Source: Paraburkholderia tagetis
GTDB lineage: Bacteria; Pseudomonadota; Gammaproteobacteria; Burkholderiales; Burkholderiaceae
Reading direction: 5' to 3'
DNA length: 64,000 nt
Assembly (NCBI RefSeq): GCF_022213065.1
Contig: NZ_JAKLJA010000015.1
Coordinates: forward strand, 1-64,000
Position 1 is the stretch's first letter; the number at the start of each line of letters is the position of its first letter. A program made the position numbers and the translations under genes. The notes beneath the pieces are model-generated. The model saw nothing but the letters and a program-made list of their open reading frames with translations, ran no database searches and was not told the origin of the DNA. Shown here piece after piece: positions 1-7,682 of this stretch.

Positions 1-155
1 GAACCACTTCGCTTAACGGCAAGAGGTGTACTGCGTCACACTGGCGGTGTGAGCCGCTTTCTTTTGCCTACTTTTCTTTGCGGCTGCAAAGAAAAGTAGG
101 TGCCGCCCCGCACAGGGGCAACGCTAATAGACCGACGCGAATACAAGGAAACGCG
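1..155. repeat. 562-bp intergenic element, partial copy cut by window edge
   Basis: This is the last 155 bp of the recurrent element, ending in AAGGAAACGCG. It holds the conserved 34-bp palindrome at 67-100 (CCTACTTTTCTTTGC, 4-nt loop, reverse complement) followed by a short GC hairpin (GCCCC/GGGGC). The rest of the copy would lie upstream of the window. The neighbouring gene on the right converges on it with its stop codon. Confidence 0.9.
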
Positions 156-210
156 AAAAAGCCCGCGACGGAAACGCGAAAAAGCCCGCGACGGAAACGC
201 GAAAAAGCCC
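147..210. repeat. 23-bp tandem repeat at element end
   Basis: Two full 23-bp units (147-169, 170-192) and a partial third begin with the element's terminal GGAAACGCG. The end of the intergenic element has been locally reduplicated at its junction with unique DNA. Confidence 0.85.
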
Positions 211-228
211 ACAACAAAACCACAATCC

Positions 229-381
229 CTACTTCGATTGTTTCTTCGGAATTTTGGCGCCCGACTTACGGGCCTGATTCAAAGCGATCGCAACCGCCTG
301 CTTCTGCGATTTTCCCTGCTTCATTTCCGTCTTGACGTTCTTCGAAATGGCTTCGCGTGTTTTTCCCTTGGTGAGAGGCAT
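229..381 (-). CDS. DUF6496 small basic protein
   Basis: A 50-residue lysine-rich protein beginning MPLTKGKTREAISKN, with a core of the form KQGKSQKQAVAIALNQARKSG. This is the short DUF6496 family, common in Burkholderiaceae and of unknown function; DNA or polyphosphate interaction is often guessed from the charge but is not shown here. The frame stays open upstream, but the internal ATG at 381, after ...GGAGAATCATC on the coding strand, matches the family N terminus. A longer relative with the same AKQAVAIGLSKARRAG core lies at 11055-11639. Confidence 0.75.
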   Translation of the reverse strand: MPLTKGKTREAISKNVKTEMKQGKSQKQAVAIALNQARKSGAKIPKKQSK

Positions 382-461
382 GATGATTCTCCGTTGAGAA
401 ACACCTTCATTCACGCATGACTCGTGCCTGCGCGCGTTACAGCGCGCCACCCACCGACCCG

Positions 462-2030
462 TTACAACTCCCCCCGCGCCGCAAGCACGCCGATCCGGTC
501 CGCCGTGCGGCAGGCAACCGCCTGAATCGTGAGCGACGGATTCACGCCGCCCACGGTGGGAAACACAGACCCATCGCAGATCCACAAATTCGGAATGTCC
601 CAACTGCGGCAATCAGCGTTCACCACGCTCGTGCGCGCATCGCTGCCCATGCGCGCGGTGCCGTTCAGGTGGCAGGTGTCGTCGTCCTGGGTCCAGATGT
701 CGTGCGCGCCCGCCGCGTCGAGCGCGCGGCTCATGTAATCGAGCGCGTGACGCACGAGCCGCCGGTCGTTATCGCACATCGACCATGTCACGCGCGCGAT
801 GGGCAGCCCGAGCGCGTCCTTCTCCTCGGCCAGCGTGACGCGGTTGCGCTCCTGCGGCAGGGTTTCGCCCACGACCTTCAGGCCGGCCTGATGGTTGTAC
901 AGGCGCATCTCGTCCATCAGCGCGTCGCCCCAGAGGCCGCGGCTCGTCTGCGTCACGGCCCACACGAGCGGCAGCGGCCCCTGGCTCATGTAGCAGTAGC
1001 CGCCGTGAAAATCCTTGCCTTTGTCCTCGTAATTCCAGTGCTCCGTGAGCGCGAGCGAGGGCGGGCCCTTGTACCAGCGGATCTCGTCGTCCATCGTGCC
1101 CCACGCGGCCTGGTTGGCCTGCACCATCAGGTTCTTGCCGACGAGCCCGGAACTGTTCGCGAGCCCATCGGGATAGCGCGAATTCGCGGAGAGCAGCAAG
1201 AGGCGCGGCGTTTCGATGGCGTAGCCCGCCACCACCACGTTACGCGCGCGCTGGAATTGCCAGCGCCCCTCGCGATGAAAATGCACGCCGCTCGCGCGGC
1301 CTTTTGCATCCGTTTCGATGCGGCCGACCATCGCGAGGTCGCGGATCTCGGCGCCGGCGCGCACGGCGCGCGGTATCCACGTGACCAGCGCGCTCTGCTT
1401 GGCGTTCGTCGAGCAGCCGGTGACGCAAAAGCCGCGATAGACGCACTGGTGCGCGTCGCCGCGCGGCGCGGAGAGCGTGGCGAGCGGCGTGGGCGACCAC
1501 GGTATGCCGAGCGCTTCGCAGCCGCGCGCGAGCACGAGGCCCGCCGCGTTGATTTCGTGCGCGCGGTAGGGGTAGCGCGGGCGCTTCGGGCCCCACGGGT
1601 AGCGTACCGGCCCCGCGATGCCCAACGCCCGCTCGACTTCGGTGTAGTAGCGCCACATCTCGCGCCAGTCGAGTGGCCAGTCCGCGCCGTAGCCGAGCCG
1701 CGTGCGTGCCTGGAACCACTCGGGCCGAAAGCGCAGGGACACCATCGCGAAGTGCACCGTGCTGCCGCCCACCGCCTTGCCGCTGTTGTTGCTGCCGAGT
1801 TGCAGGGGATTTTCGCCGTCGCAGAGGCGTTCGTCGGTCCAGTAGAGCTTGGCCTGGTCGGTCTCGTCGGAGGCGAATTCCTCGAGCGGGCGCCACCACG
1901 CGCCCGCGTCGAAGGCCACCACGCGAAAGCCCACTTCGGCCAGCCGGCACGCGAGCGTCGCGCCGCCCGCGCCGGTGCCGACGATGGCGAAATCGACCGC
2001 GTCGTCGGGCGAGTATTCGCGCATCGGCAT
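462..2030 (-). CDS. GMC family FAD-dependent oxidoreductase
   Basis: A flavoprotein of the glucose-methanol-choline family, probably oxidising a sugar, sugar acid or alcohol. The N terminus has the FAD-binding Rossmann loop VGTGAGGATLA (residues about 17-27). The C terminus carries HLNGTARMG and GGVNPSLTIQA, where the catalytic His and Asn of the gluconate-2-dehydrogenase-like branch sit. I chose the ATG at 2030 (MPMREYSPDD) because the frame continues upstream into the preceding gene without family similarity; a GTG at 2051 is possible. It is the last gene of an operon with the small subunit at 2095-3030. No cytochrome c subunit is nearby, so the electron acceptor is unclear. Substrate unknown. 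Confidence 0.9.
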   Translation of the reverse strand: MPMREYSPDDAVDFAIVGTGAGGATLACRLAEVGFRVVAFDAGAWWRPLEEFASDETDQAKLYWTDERLCDGENPLQLGSNNSGKAVGGSTVHFAMVSLRFRPEWFQARTRLGYGADWPLDWREMWRYYTEVERALGIAGPVRYPWGPKRPRYPYRAHEINAAGLVLARGCEALGIPWSPTPLATLSAPRGDAHQCVYRGFCVTGCSTNAKQSALVTWIPRAVRAGAEIRDLAMVGRIETDAKGRASGVHFHREGRWQFQRARNVVVAGYAIETPRLLLLSANSRYPDGLANSSGLVGKNLMVQANQAAWGTMDDEIRWYKGPPSLALTEHWNYEDKGKDFHGGYCYMSQGPLPLVWAVTQTSRGLWGDALMDEMRLYNHQAGLKVVGETLPQERNRVTLAEEKDALGLPIARVTWSMCDNDRRLVRHALDYMSRALDAAGAHDIWTQDDDTCHLNGTARMGSDARTSVVNADCRSWDIPNLWICDGSVFPTVGGVNPSLTIQAVACRTADRIGVLAARGEL

Positions 2031-2094
2031 CCAGCCGCCGCGCCGGAACACGTCGGGTGCGCGGCCGTGTCTGCCGCGCGGCGCTTCGCGCGCG

Positions 2095-3030
2095 TCAGCG
2101 CACACGCTGGTTCTCCCTGCGCACGGCTTCGTAGGCGCTGGCGTCGTCGGCTGGGTCGTTGTCCTTCGTTCCGGGCGCTTCCACGGCCTCCCAGGGGTCG
2201 CGCCGGTTGAAGTAAAGGCGCACATAGCCGCGCGGATTCGCGGGTCCGCCAAAGCCGAGTTCGCTCCAGGCCGCGGGATGCGACCAGTACGCGGCGCTCA
2301 GGTCATGCAGCACGCGTTTGGCGAAGAACACGCTGGAGGGCATGCCACGCCACGCTGCGCAGCGCAGCTCGCCGCGCTGCATGTGGGCGATCAGCGCGTG
2401 GCGGTCCTCCGTACCGAGGCGATGAAATGGTTCGCCGAACGCGGCTTCGCTTTCGGCGTCGAGCGCGGCGAGCCCCGTTTCCCATGCTTCGCGCAATGGC
2501 GGCAGGCGCGCGTCGCGAAAGCCGTCGCGGCGGTCCGCGAGCAATTTGCCGTCTAGCAGCGCCGCGAGCGGGACGGCGGGTGCGGCGCTTTCGGGGATTA
2601 CCGTGCCGGCGGCGTGAGCGGCGTGAGCGGCGTGAGCGGCATGGTCGGCATGAGCGGCATGGTCGGCATGAGCGGCATGGTCGGCATGGTCGGCATGAGC
2701 GGCATGGGTGGCATCGGCGGCATGGGTGGCGTGAGTGGCATGGTCGGCATGAGCGGCACTGGTGGCACTGGTGGCTCGGTCGGCACTGGTGGCCTGAGCG
2801 GCATGAGCCGACACGCCGTTGAGTGCGGCGCCGTTTCCCGGTTCGCCGTGCTGCGGGATGACGCACGCGCAAAGCGCCAGCAGCGTTTGCCAGCGCGCTG
2901 CGTCGAGATGGCGTGGCGCGTGGGGCGTGCCAAGGCGCGCGTCGATCACGGCGCGCGTGGGTGCGTCCCAAGAAGGCGTGTCGCGTTTGGCGAGGACATC
3001 GTAGCCGGGGTAGCGCGGCGCTTTGCTCAT
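2095..3030 (-). CDS. Gluconate 2-dehydrogenase subunit 3-like protein with His/Ala array
   Basis: A 311-residue protein like the small (gamma) subunit that partners GMC flavoproteins. The family-like parts are residues 1-74 (with LLALCACVIPQ) and about 145-311. Residues about 75-142 are an inserted low-complexity array built from AHADHA and AAHAAH units with some 20 histidines. There is no Tat signal, unlike classical periplasmic gamma subunits, so the complex may be cytosolic. The start ATG at 3030 overlaps the stop of the upstream gene as ATGA, implying translational coupling. The array comes from 9-bp unit repetition and keeps the frame. Its function, for instance metal binding, is inference. 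Confidence 0.8.
   Translation of the reverse strand: MSKAPRYPGYDVLAKRDTPSWDAPTRAVIDARLGTPHAPRHLDAARWQTLLALCACVIPQHGEPGNGAALNGVSAHAAQATSADRATSATSAAHADHATHATHAADATHAAHADHADHAAHADHAAHADHAAHAAHAAHAAGTVIPESAAPAVPLAALLDGKLLADRRDGFRDARLPPLREAWETGLAALDAESEAAFGEPFHRLGTEDRHALIAHMQRGELRCAAWRGMPSSVFFAKRVLHDLSAAYWSHPAAWSELGFGGPANPRGYVRLYFNRRDPWEAVEAPGTKDNDPADDASAYEAVRRENQRVR
2605..2808. repeat. 9-bp-unit minisatellite encoding the His/Ala array
   Basis: About 200 bp of alternating units such as GGCATGAGC, GGCATGGTC and GGCGTGAGC, within the gluconate dehydrogenase subunit-like gene. All units are multiples of 3 bp, so copy-number changes would preserve the frame. Confidence 0.9.
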
Positions 3031-3959
3031 CGTTCGGTCTCCCGCATGCGCAGCGCGGCGAGGCCGGCGAGCGCCAGCGCACTGAACGACGGCGGTGCGG
3101 GCAGCGGCGGCCCGGCGAAGAGATTCTGCGACCAGTTGCGCCAGCCGCCTTGCGCGCGCGCCACGCCTTGCGCATGAAAGCCCGCGCCCGCAAAGCCGAG
3201 CGCAGTCGTGATGCGCAGCCACGCGCGCGCGAACGCGCTCGCCCGCGCGGCGTGCCGCGGCGGCGCGAGGGCGGCGTGCATCAGCAGCGCGCCGCCCACG
3301 GGCGCGATCGTGACCGGCGCGTACATCGCCGGATGCTGGTAGGCACCGCGAAAATGCAGCAACGCGGCTTCTGCCGCCGTGCCGAACAGGCCCACCCCGG
3401 CCACCAGTGCGAGCGCCTTGCCGGCCGGCATGCCGAAGAGCCGCGGGTCGTGCTCCGGCTGGTCGCGCAACTGCTCGGCGACGCTGCCCAGCACCCCGGA
3501 GAGCAGCAGTGCGAAGGGCGCGCCCAGCGGCGCGGCGTAAAAGAGGTTGTGCCAGCTCAGCGCGCCGGGGCGCTTCGTGACGTTGTAGAGATGGAACGCG
3601 GTGCCCGCCGTGCCGGTGGCTGCACTGCCGATCTGGATGGCGTGGCGCAGATGGTGCGAGTACGCGCGCTGATCCGCGCCGCCGTGCAGCGCCGCGCCAA
3701 GCGAGGCGAACGCGACGGTGGGCGCGACATACATCGCACGATTCTCGAAGCCGCCCCGGTAGTGTTCCATCGTGCTATCGGCGAGGGTCGAAAGCGCGAG
3801 CAGGGCGGAGCCGTAATTGAACGCGCGCGCGGCGGCCACGTGCTTGCCCGGCGCGTCGGCGTGCCGGGCGTGGCGCAGATTGCGCGTGGTCCAGAACGCG
3901 AGCACCGCGCCGGCCGCGACGCTGACCATCCCGGTGGCGACGCGAGTCGCTTGTGACAT
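3027..3959 (-). CDS. Membrane protein with internal duplication
   Basis: A 310-residue hydrophobic protein, first gene of the GMC operon. I do not recognise a named family. It has a two-fold internal repeat: residues 57-77 (EHYRGGFENRAMY) match 194-213 (LHFRGAYQHPAMY), and residues 122-150 (AFHLYNVTKRPG...WHNLFYAAPLGAP) match 260-290 (GFHAQGVARAQG...WSQNLFAGPPLPAP). Each half has about three membrane segments. The start at 3959 follows AGGAG at a good distance. ATGA overlap with the next gene suggests that it serves the same oxidase system, perhaps as membrane anchor or electron-transfer partner; that is inference from position. Confidence 0.75.
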   Translation of the reverse strand: MSQATRVATGMVSVAAGAVLAFWTTRNLRHARHADAPGKHVAAARAFNYGSALLALSTLADSTMEHYRGGFENRAMYVAPTVAFASLGAALHGGADQRAYSHHLRHAIQIGSAATGTAGTAFHLYNVTKRPGALSWHNLFYAAPLGAPFALLLSGVLGSVAEQLRDQPEHDPRLFGMPAGKALALVAGVGLFGTAAEAALLHFRGAYQHPAMYAPVTIAPVGGALLMHAALAPPRHAARASAFARAWLRITTALGFAGAGFHAQGVARAQGGWRNWSQNLFAGPPLPAPPSFSALALAGLAALRMRETER

Positions 3960-3969
3960 GGCGCGTTCT

Positions 3970-4032
3970 CCTGTCGTGGCCTGTCGTGACATGCAGTGAC
4001 CCGTCGTGACGTGCAGTGGCATGCCGTGACCG
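3970..4032. repeat. Degenerate direct repeats in intergenic DNA
   Basis: Repeats of CGTCGTGACGTGCAGTG type separate the GMC operon leader from the PRC-barrel gene 3' end. No gene was seen between 3960 and 4169. Confidence 0.5.
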
Positions 4033-4169
4033 GTCCGGGTGAGTCGGTGCGCTTGCCCCCATGCGTCGTCCGAAAAAACGGGCAAGCCCTCGTCGGCACC
4101 TCACGTTCCGGCGTGCTCAGCGCGGCAACGCGCGCCGTGCCGTGCCCGCAGCAAGCTGCGTGCCGCGCG

Positions 4170-4706
4170 TCAGAGCTCGCGGTCGCCGCGTTCGACCGAT
4201 CCCGGCGATCCCGGCGATCCCGGCGATCCCGGCGATTCGGGCGATTCGGGCGGCACGTCCTCGCCGCGTTTGGCGAGCAGACCGTTTTCCCAGTACCCAG
4301 GCGTGCCGTAGTACTCGTGCACGGCCGTGCCCCACTCGAGATCGGCCATTGCGGGCCAGTGATCCTTGTCGAAGCCCGGTGCGTTCTTGACCCGCTCAGC
4401 GGCCACGTTCAGCACGAAGCATTTGTGGGTGGTGTCGAGCGTGAGCGCCGACCAGGGCAGCGCGAGCAGCTTGTCGCCGATACCGAGAAACCCGCCGCTC
4501 GACATGACGGCGTAGACGATGCGTCCGCTCGCGACCTCCAGCATGATCTCCTTGATCTTGCCGATTTCCTGGTTATCCGAACTGAATACGCGGTCGCCGT
4601 CCAGCGTGCTTGCCGCCATGACATAGGGGCCGGGGCCGGCCGCGGTTTCGCTGCCTTTGCCGACGATGCGAGCGCCGGTTTGCGGGGAATCGGGATGCAT
4701 GGCCAT
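4170..4706 (-). CDS. PRC-barrel domain protein
   Basis: A 178-residue protein with a PRC-barrel at residues about 28-105 (YVMAASTLDGDRVFSSDNQEIG then GRIVYAVMSSGGFLGIGDKLLALPW). PRC-barrels are small beta-barrels found in stress and RNA- or photosynthesis-related proteins; soluble versions like this are often induced by osmotic or general stress in Burkholderia, though nothing here proves that. The C-terminal tail (152-170) is a PESPGSPGS array from a 9-bp repeat. A strong GAGGAG site precedes the ATG at 4706; the second ATG, two codons on, is also possible. Confidence 0.85.
   Translation of the reverse strand: MAMHPDSPQTGARIVGKGSETAAGPGPYVMAASTLDGDRVFSSDNQEIGKIKEIMLEVASGRIVYAVMSSGGFLGIGDKLLALPWSALTLDTTHKCFVLNVAAERVKNAPGFDKDHWPAMADLEWGTAVHEYYGTPGYWENGLLAKRGEDVPPESPESPGSPGSPGSPGSVERGDREL
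4197..4252. repeat. 9-bp tandem repeat in PRC-barrel gene 3' end
   Basis: Units CCCGGCGAT and TCGGGCGAT, about six copies, encode the PGS tail. Confidence 0.85.
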
Positions 4707-5034
4707 GATGTGCTCCTCAATTGAGCGGTGAGTGGACGCAAAGCGCCCGGGCCGGCAGCCTCCGGATAGCGTGGGCGAGGGCGCCAGGCGTTGCAGCCGG
4801 ATTTCAGCAACGCGCGGGCCTGGCGGCGCCGAATGAACGTAACCGTGGACGTAACCGCGAACCCGACCGCGGGCGTAACCGCGAACGCAATCGTGCGCGA
4901 GACATGAACGCAGGAATGCGCTTCAGAGGAATGGCGGCACGATTCCCGGTGAACGGGCGTGGCTTTTGCGAATGCGCAGTGAGACGCGCGCACGACGCGC
5001 GTTGGCCGATATCCGCACGTATGGAGGAGCAACC
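4707..5034. other. Divergent intergenic region with degenerate repeats
   Basis: This 328-bp gap lies between two divergent genes. At 4830-4912 it has imperfect CGTAACCGCGAAC-type repeats. No coding sequence with a convincing start was seen; promoters for both flanking genes must lie here. Confidence 0.5.
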
Positions 5035-6009
5035 ATGCAACCGGTACAACAGGCGTTACCCGAAACGATGCGCGCGTGGCGCGCCACGCGGTTCGGCGGG
5101 CTCGACGCGCTGAATTGCGAGAGCACGTCCGTTCCGCTGCTATACGGCGACGAGGTGCTTGTCGAAGTGCAGGCCGCCGCGCTCAACCCCGTCGATCTGA
5201 AGACGTTGCATGGGCTCTACCCGGCCGTCGCGCAGCACGATTTGCCGTTCACGCTAGGGCGCGACGTCGCTGGAGTCATCGCGCAAGGCACGCGGCGCGC
5301 GGCGGGGTGGGAGCCGGGCACGCGCGTCTGCGCGTTCGTGGGCCAGGGCCCGGGCGCTCTCGCCGATTATGTGAGCGTCAGCGCAAGCGCGCTCGCCAAC
5401 GCGCCGCGCGCGGGCGCCGTCGATACGGCGGCAGCCATCCCGCTGGCCGCGCTCACGGCGTGGCAGGGGCTGTTCGACTACGGCAAGCTCGAGCGCGGCC
5501 AGCGGGTGCTGATTCACGGCGCGAGCGGGGGTGTCGGACGCTTCGCCGTGCAGTTCGCGCGCCACTGTGGCGCGCATGTGATCGTGACGGCTTCCGCGCC
5601 CACCCACGATGCATTGCGCGCGCTAGGGGCCAGCGAAGCAATCGATTACCGGCACGACGGCTTCGAGGATCTCGCGGGCGAGGTCGATCTCGTTCTCGAT
5701 CTCGTGGGTGGCGCGGTTCAGGCGCGTTCGTGGGGCGTGCTCAAGCACGGCGGCGCGATGGTTTCCGCGCTCGATGAGCCGTCGCAGATTGAAGCCGATT
5801 CTCATGGCGCGTTTGCTGCGCGCTATACCGCGCGCCCGGATGGGGCGCAGCTCGAGCATATTGTTGCGCTGTTTGATCAGGGGGCGATCAAGGTCGAGGT
5901 TGCCGAGCGGTTTAATTTTGGGGATGTAGGGGGCGCTTTTGAGCGGATGGAGAAGGGGCATCTGCATGGCAAGCTTGTGGTTATGAGGGAGTGGCATCAG
6001 GTGGTTTGA
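5035..6009 (+). CDS. MDR-family NADP-dependent oxidoreductase
   Basis: A 324-residue medium-chain dehydrogenase/reductase of the quinone oxidoreductase-like, zinc-free branch. It has an N-terminal GroES-like domain (LNPVDLKTLHG, LGRDVAGVI) and the NADPH-binding loop HGASGGVGRFAVQFA near residue 160. Such enzymes reduce quinones or enones; the substrate cannot be read from sequence. The ATG at 5035 follows GGAGGAG at 5023-5029, which fixes the start although the frame is open further upstream. It stands alone, with a partial intergenic element just after its stop. Confidence 0.9.
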   Translation: MQPVQQALPETMRAWRATRFGGLDALNCESTSVPLLYGDEVLVEVQAAALNPVDLKTLHGLYPAVAQHDLPFTLGRDVAGVIAQGTRRAAGWEPGTRVCAFVGQGPGALADYVSVSASALANAPRAGAVDTAAAIPLAALTAWQGLFDYGKLERGQRVLIHGASGGVGRFAVQFARHCGAHVIVTASAPTHDALRALGASEAIDYRHDGFEDLAGEVDLVLDLVGGAVQARSWGVLKHGGAMVSALDEPSQIEADSHGAFAARYTARPDGAQLEHIVALFDQGAIKVEVAERFNFGDVGGAFERMEKGHLHGKLVVMREWHQVV

Positions 6010-6055
6010 AGTGGCCTGGGTTTTTTGTTTTTGCTGGGTTTCTGGTTTTCTGGTT

Positions 6056-6290
6056 TTCCTGTTTTCGTGTCGGTCTATTAGCGTCGCCCCTGTGCGGGGC
6101 AGCACCTACTTTTCTTTGCAGCCGCAAAGAAAAGTAGGCAAAAGAAAGCGGCTCAAACCGCTAGTGTGACGCCGTCCACCTCTTGCCCGTTATCGAAGTG
6201 GTTCCGGGGCATCCGTCTCCTCGCGCCACACAACTCAGTGACAAAGGGCTCTTTCATCCGGCGGCGCTTCGCGCGCCGTAGGGCATAACT
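6056..6290. repeat. 562-bp intergenic element, half copy (one arm)
   Basis: Left arm with the 34-bp palindrome and the GGCGC/GCGCC hairpin of the centre, ending after GGGCATAA. The second arm is absent. It lies between two genes whose stops face it (6009 and 6360). Confidence 0.9.
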
Positions 6291-6359
6291 AATTAAACCG
6301 TTGGGGTGCCTGTTCTGTCGGTTGCCCCCCCGCTCCATTTCAAGCGTGACATGTAAGGA

Positions 6360-6575
6360 CTACATAGATGCGCATTCAGCTCGTTCCGGTGGCGCCTTCG
6401 ACGGCGGGTCGCCTTCGGGCAGCGGTGGCGGTTCGTCGTCCGGTCGCGGCGGCGGGGGCGGAGGCGTGCGTTCTGGGTCGTCCACCGGGTCCGTCGGCGG
6501 TAAATGGAGGGATGGGTTCAAGGCGTTCGATACGTTCGATACGTTCGATACCTTCAAGGTGTCAATGGTCGTCAT
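6360..6575 (-). CDS. Small proline-rich hypothetical protein
   Basis: A possible 71-residue protein, MTTIDTLKVSNVSNVSN then a proline/acid-rich tail (RTPPPPPPRPDDEPPPLPEGDPP). It lies 54 bp downstream of the SDR gene on the same strand. The N-terminal part contains a 9-bp tandem repeat (VSN units). The ribosome site is weak (GGAACCCGCC before ATG). No family recognised; it may be real because the frame ends just before the repeat element, but a chance ORF is also possible. Confidence 0.4.
   Translation of the reverse strand: MTTIDTLKVSNVSNVSNALNPSLHLPPTDPVDDPERTPPPPPPRPDDEPPPLPEGDPPSKAPPERAECASM
6529..6560. repeat. 9-bp tandem repeat
   Basis: Three and a half copies of GTTCGATAC within the small proline-rich ORF. 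Confidence 0.85.
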
Positions 6576-6629
6576 GGCGGGTTCCGGAAATTGCTGGGTG
6601 TTCGGTGGCGGGCATCTGCGAAGGCGTTC

Positions 6630-7493
6630 TCAGATGAGCGGTGTGCCGCCGGTCACGGCGAGCGTTGCGCCGGAGATGTAGCTGCCTTCGCATGAGGCAA
6701 GCAGCACATAGGCGCCGGCGAGTTCGGCGGGCTGGCCGGGTCGTTTCATCGGCGTGGCCTGGCCGAACTCGCGCACGTGCTCGGGTGGCATCGTGGAGGG
6801 AATCAGCGGTGTCCAGATCGGTCCGGGCGCCACGCAGTTCACGCGTATGCCGCGCTCGGCCACGAGTTGCGCGAGCCCGCCCGTGAAATTCTGGATCGCA
6901 CCCTTCGTGGCCGCATAGGCGAGCAATGTCGGCTTGGGCCGGTCGGCGTTGATCGACGCGGTGTTGATGATTGCGCCGCCTGGCTTCATGTGCGCGATCG
7001 CTTCGCGCGAGATGCGAAACATCGCGCCGATGTTGGTGTCGAAGGTGCGGTCCCATTCGTCGTCGCTGATCGACTCGGCCGATTCGTGTGTCATCTGATA
7101 CGCGGCGTTGTTCACCAGCACGTCCAGTTTGCCAAAGGTGTTCACGGTGGTGAGCACGAGTTCGCGGCACCATGCGCGATCGCGCACGTCGCCAGGCAGC
7201 AGCAGCGAGCGTCGTCCGGCTTCCTCGACCCAGTCCGCGGTTTCCTGCGCATCGTCGTGCTCGTCGAGATACGCGATGGCGACGTCGGCGCCTTCGCGCG
7301 CGTAGGCGATGCAGACCGCGCGGCCAATGCCGCTGTCGCCACCCGTGACGAGCGCGATTTTCCCGGCGAGGCGGTTCGAGCCGCGATAGCTCTTTTCGCC
7401 GTGGTCGGGCTGCGGATGCATCGGCGCGGTGAGGCCAGGCGTGCGGTGCTGTTGCTGCTCGGGCAGTGGCGGGGTGGAGTGCTTTACGGACAT
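6630..7493 (-). CDS. SDR family oxidoreductase (YghA-like)
   Basis: A 287-residue classical short-chain dehydrogenase with an N-terminal extension (about 40 residues, MHPQPDHGEKSYRGSNRLAG) typical of the YghA/glucose-dehydrogenase-like group. Cofactor loop TGGDSGIG, NNAA motif, catalytic Ser in NTASIN, and YAATK active site are all present. An AGGAAG site precedes the ATG at 7493. It probably reduces an aldehyde or ketone with NADPH; the group is often stress-linked. It is divergent from a second SDR at 7683. Confidence 0.9.
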   Translation of the reverse strand: MSVKHSTPPLPEQQQHRTPGLTAPMHPQPDHGEKSYRGSNRLAGKIALVTGGDSGIGRAVCIAYAREGADVAIAYLDEHDDAQETADWVEEAGRRSLLLPGDVRDRAWCRELVLTTVNTFGKLDVLVNNAAYQMTHESAESISDDEWDRTFDTNIGAMFRISREAIAHMKPGGAIINTASINADRPKPTLLAYAATKGAIQNFTGGLAQLVAERGIRVNCVAPGPIWTPLIPSTMPPEHVREFGQATPMKRPGQPAELAGAYVLLASCEGSYISGATLAVTGGTPLI

Positions 7494-7682
7494 GGCGCTT
7501 CCTCGTGATTCTGGATTGGATCTTCAATGTGGCCGCATTAGCTGTGCCACGAATCTGCATGGGCACAGCATGAGCACGCACGAGCACAGCACGAGCACGG
7601 CGCGAGCACAGCGCGAGCGCTCCGGGCATCCTCGGGAGCGGCGGTCCGTCCGGGCACGGCATGGACGTTGCGGAGGTTCCGC

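Noticed and set aside
417..2210. Long plus-strand frame opposite the GMC gene
   Set aside because: Arg/Ala/His-rich translation without family similarity; a high-GC shadow of the real minus-strand gene.
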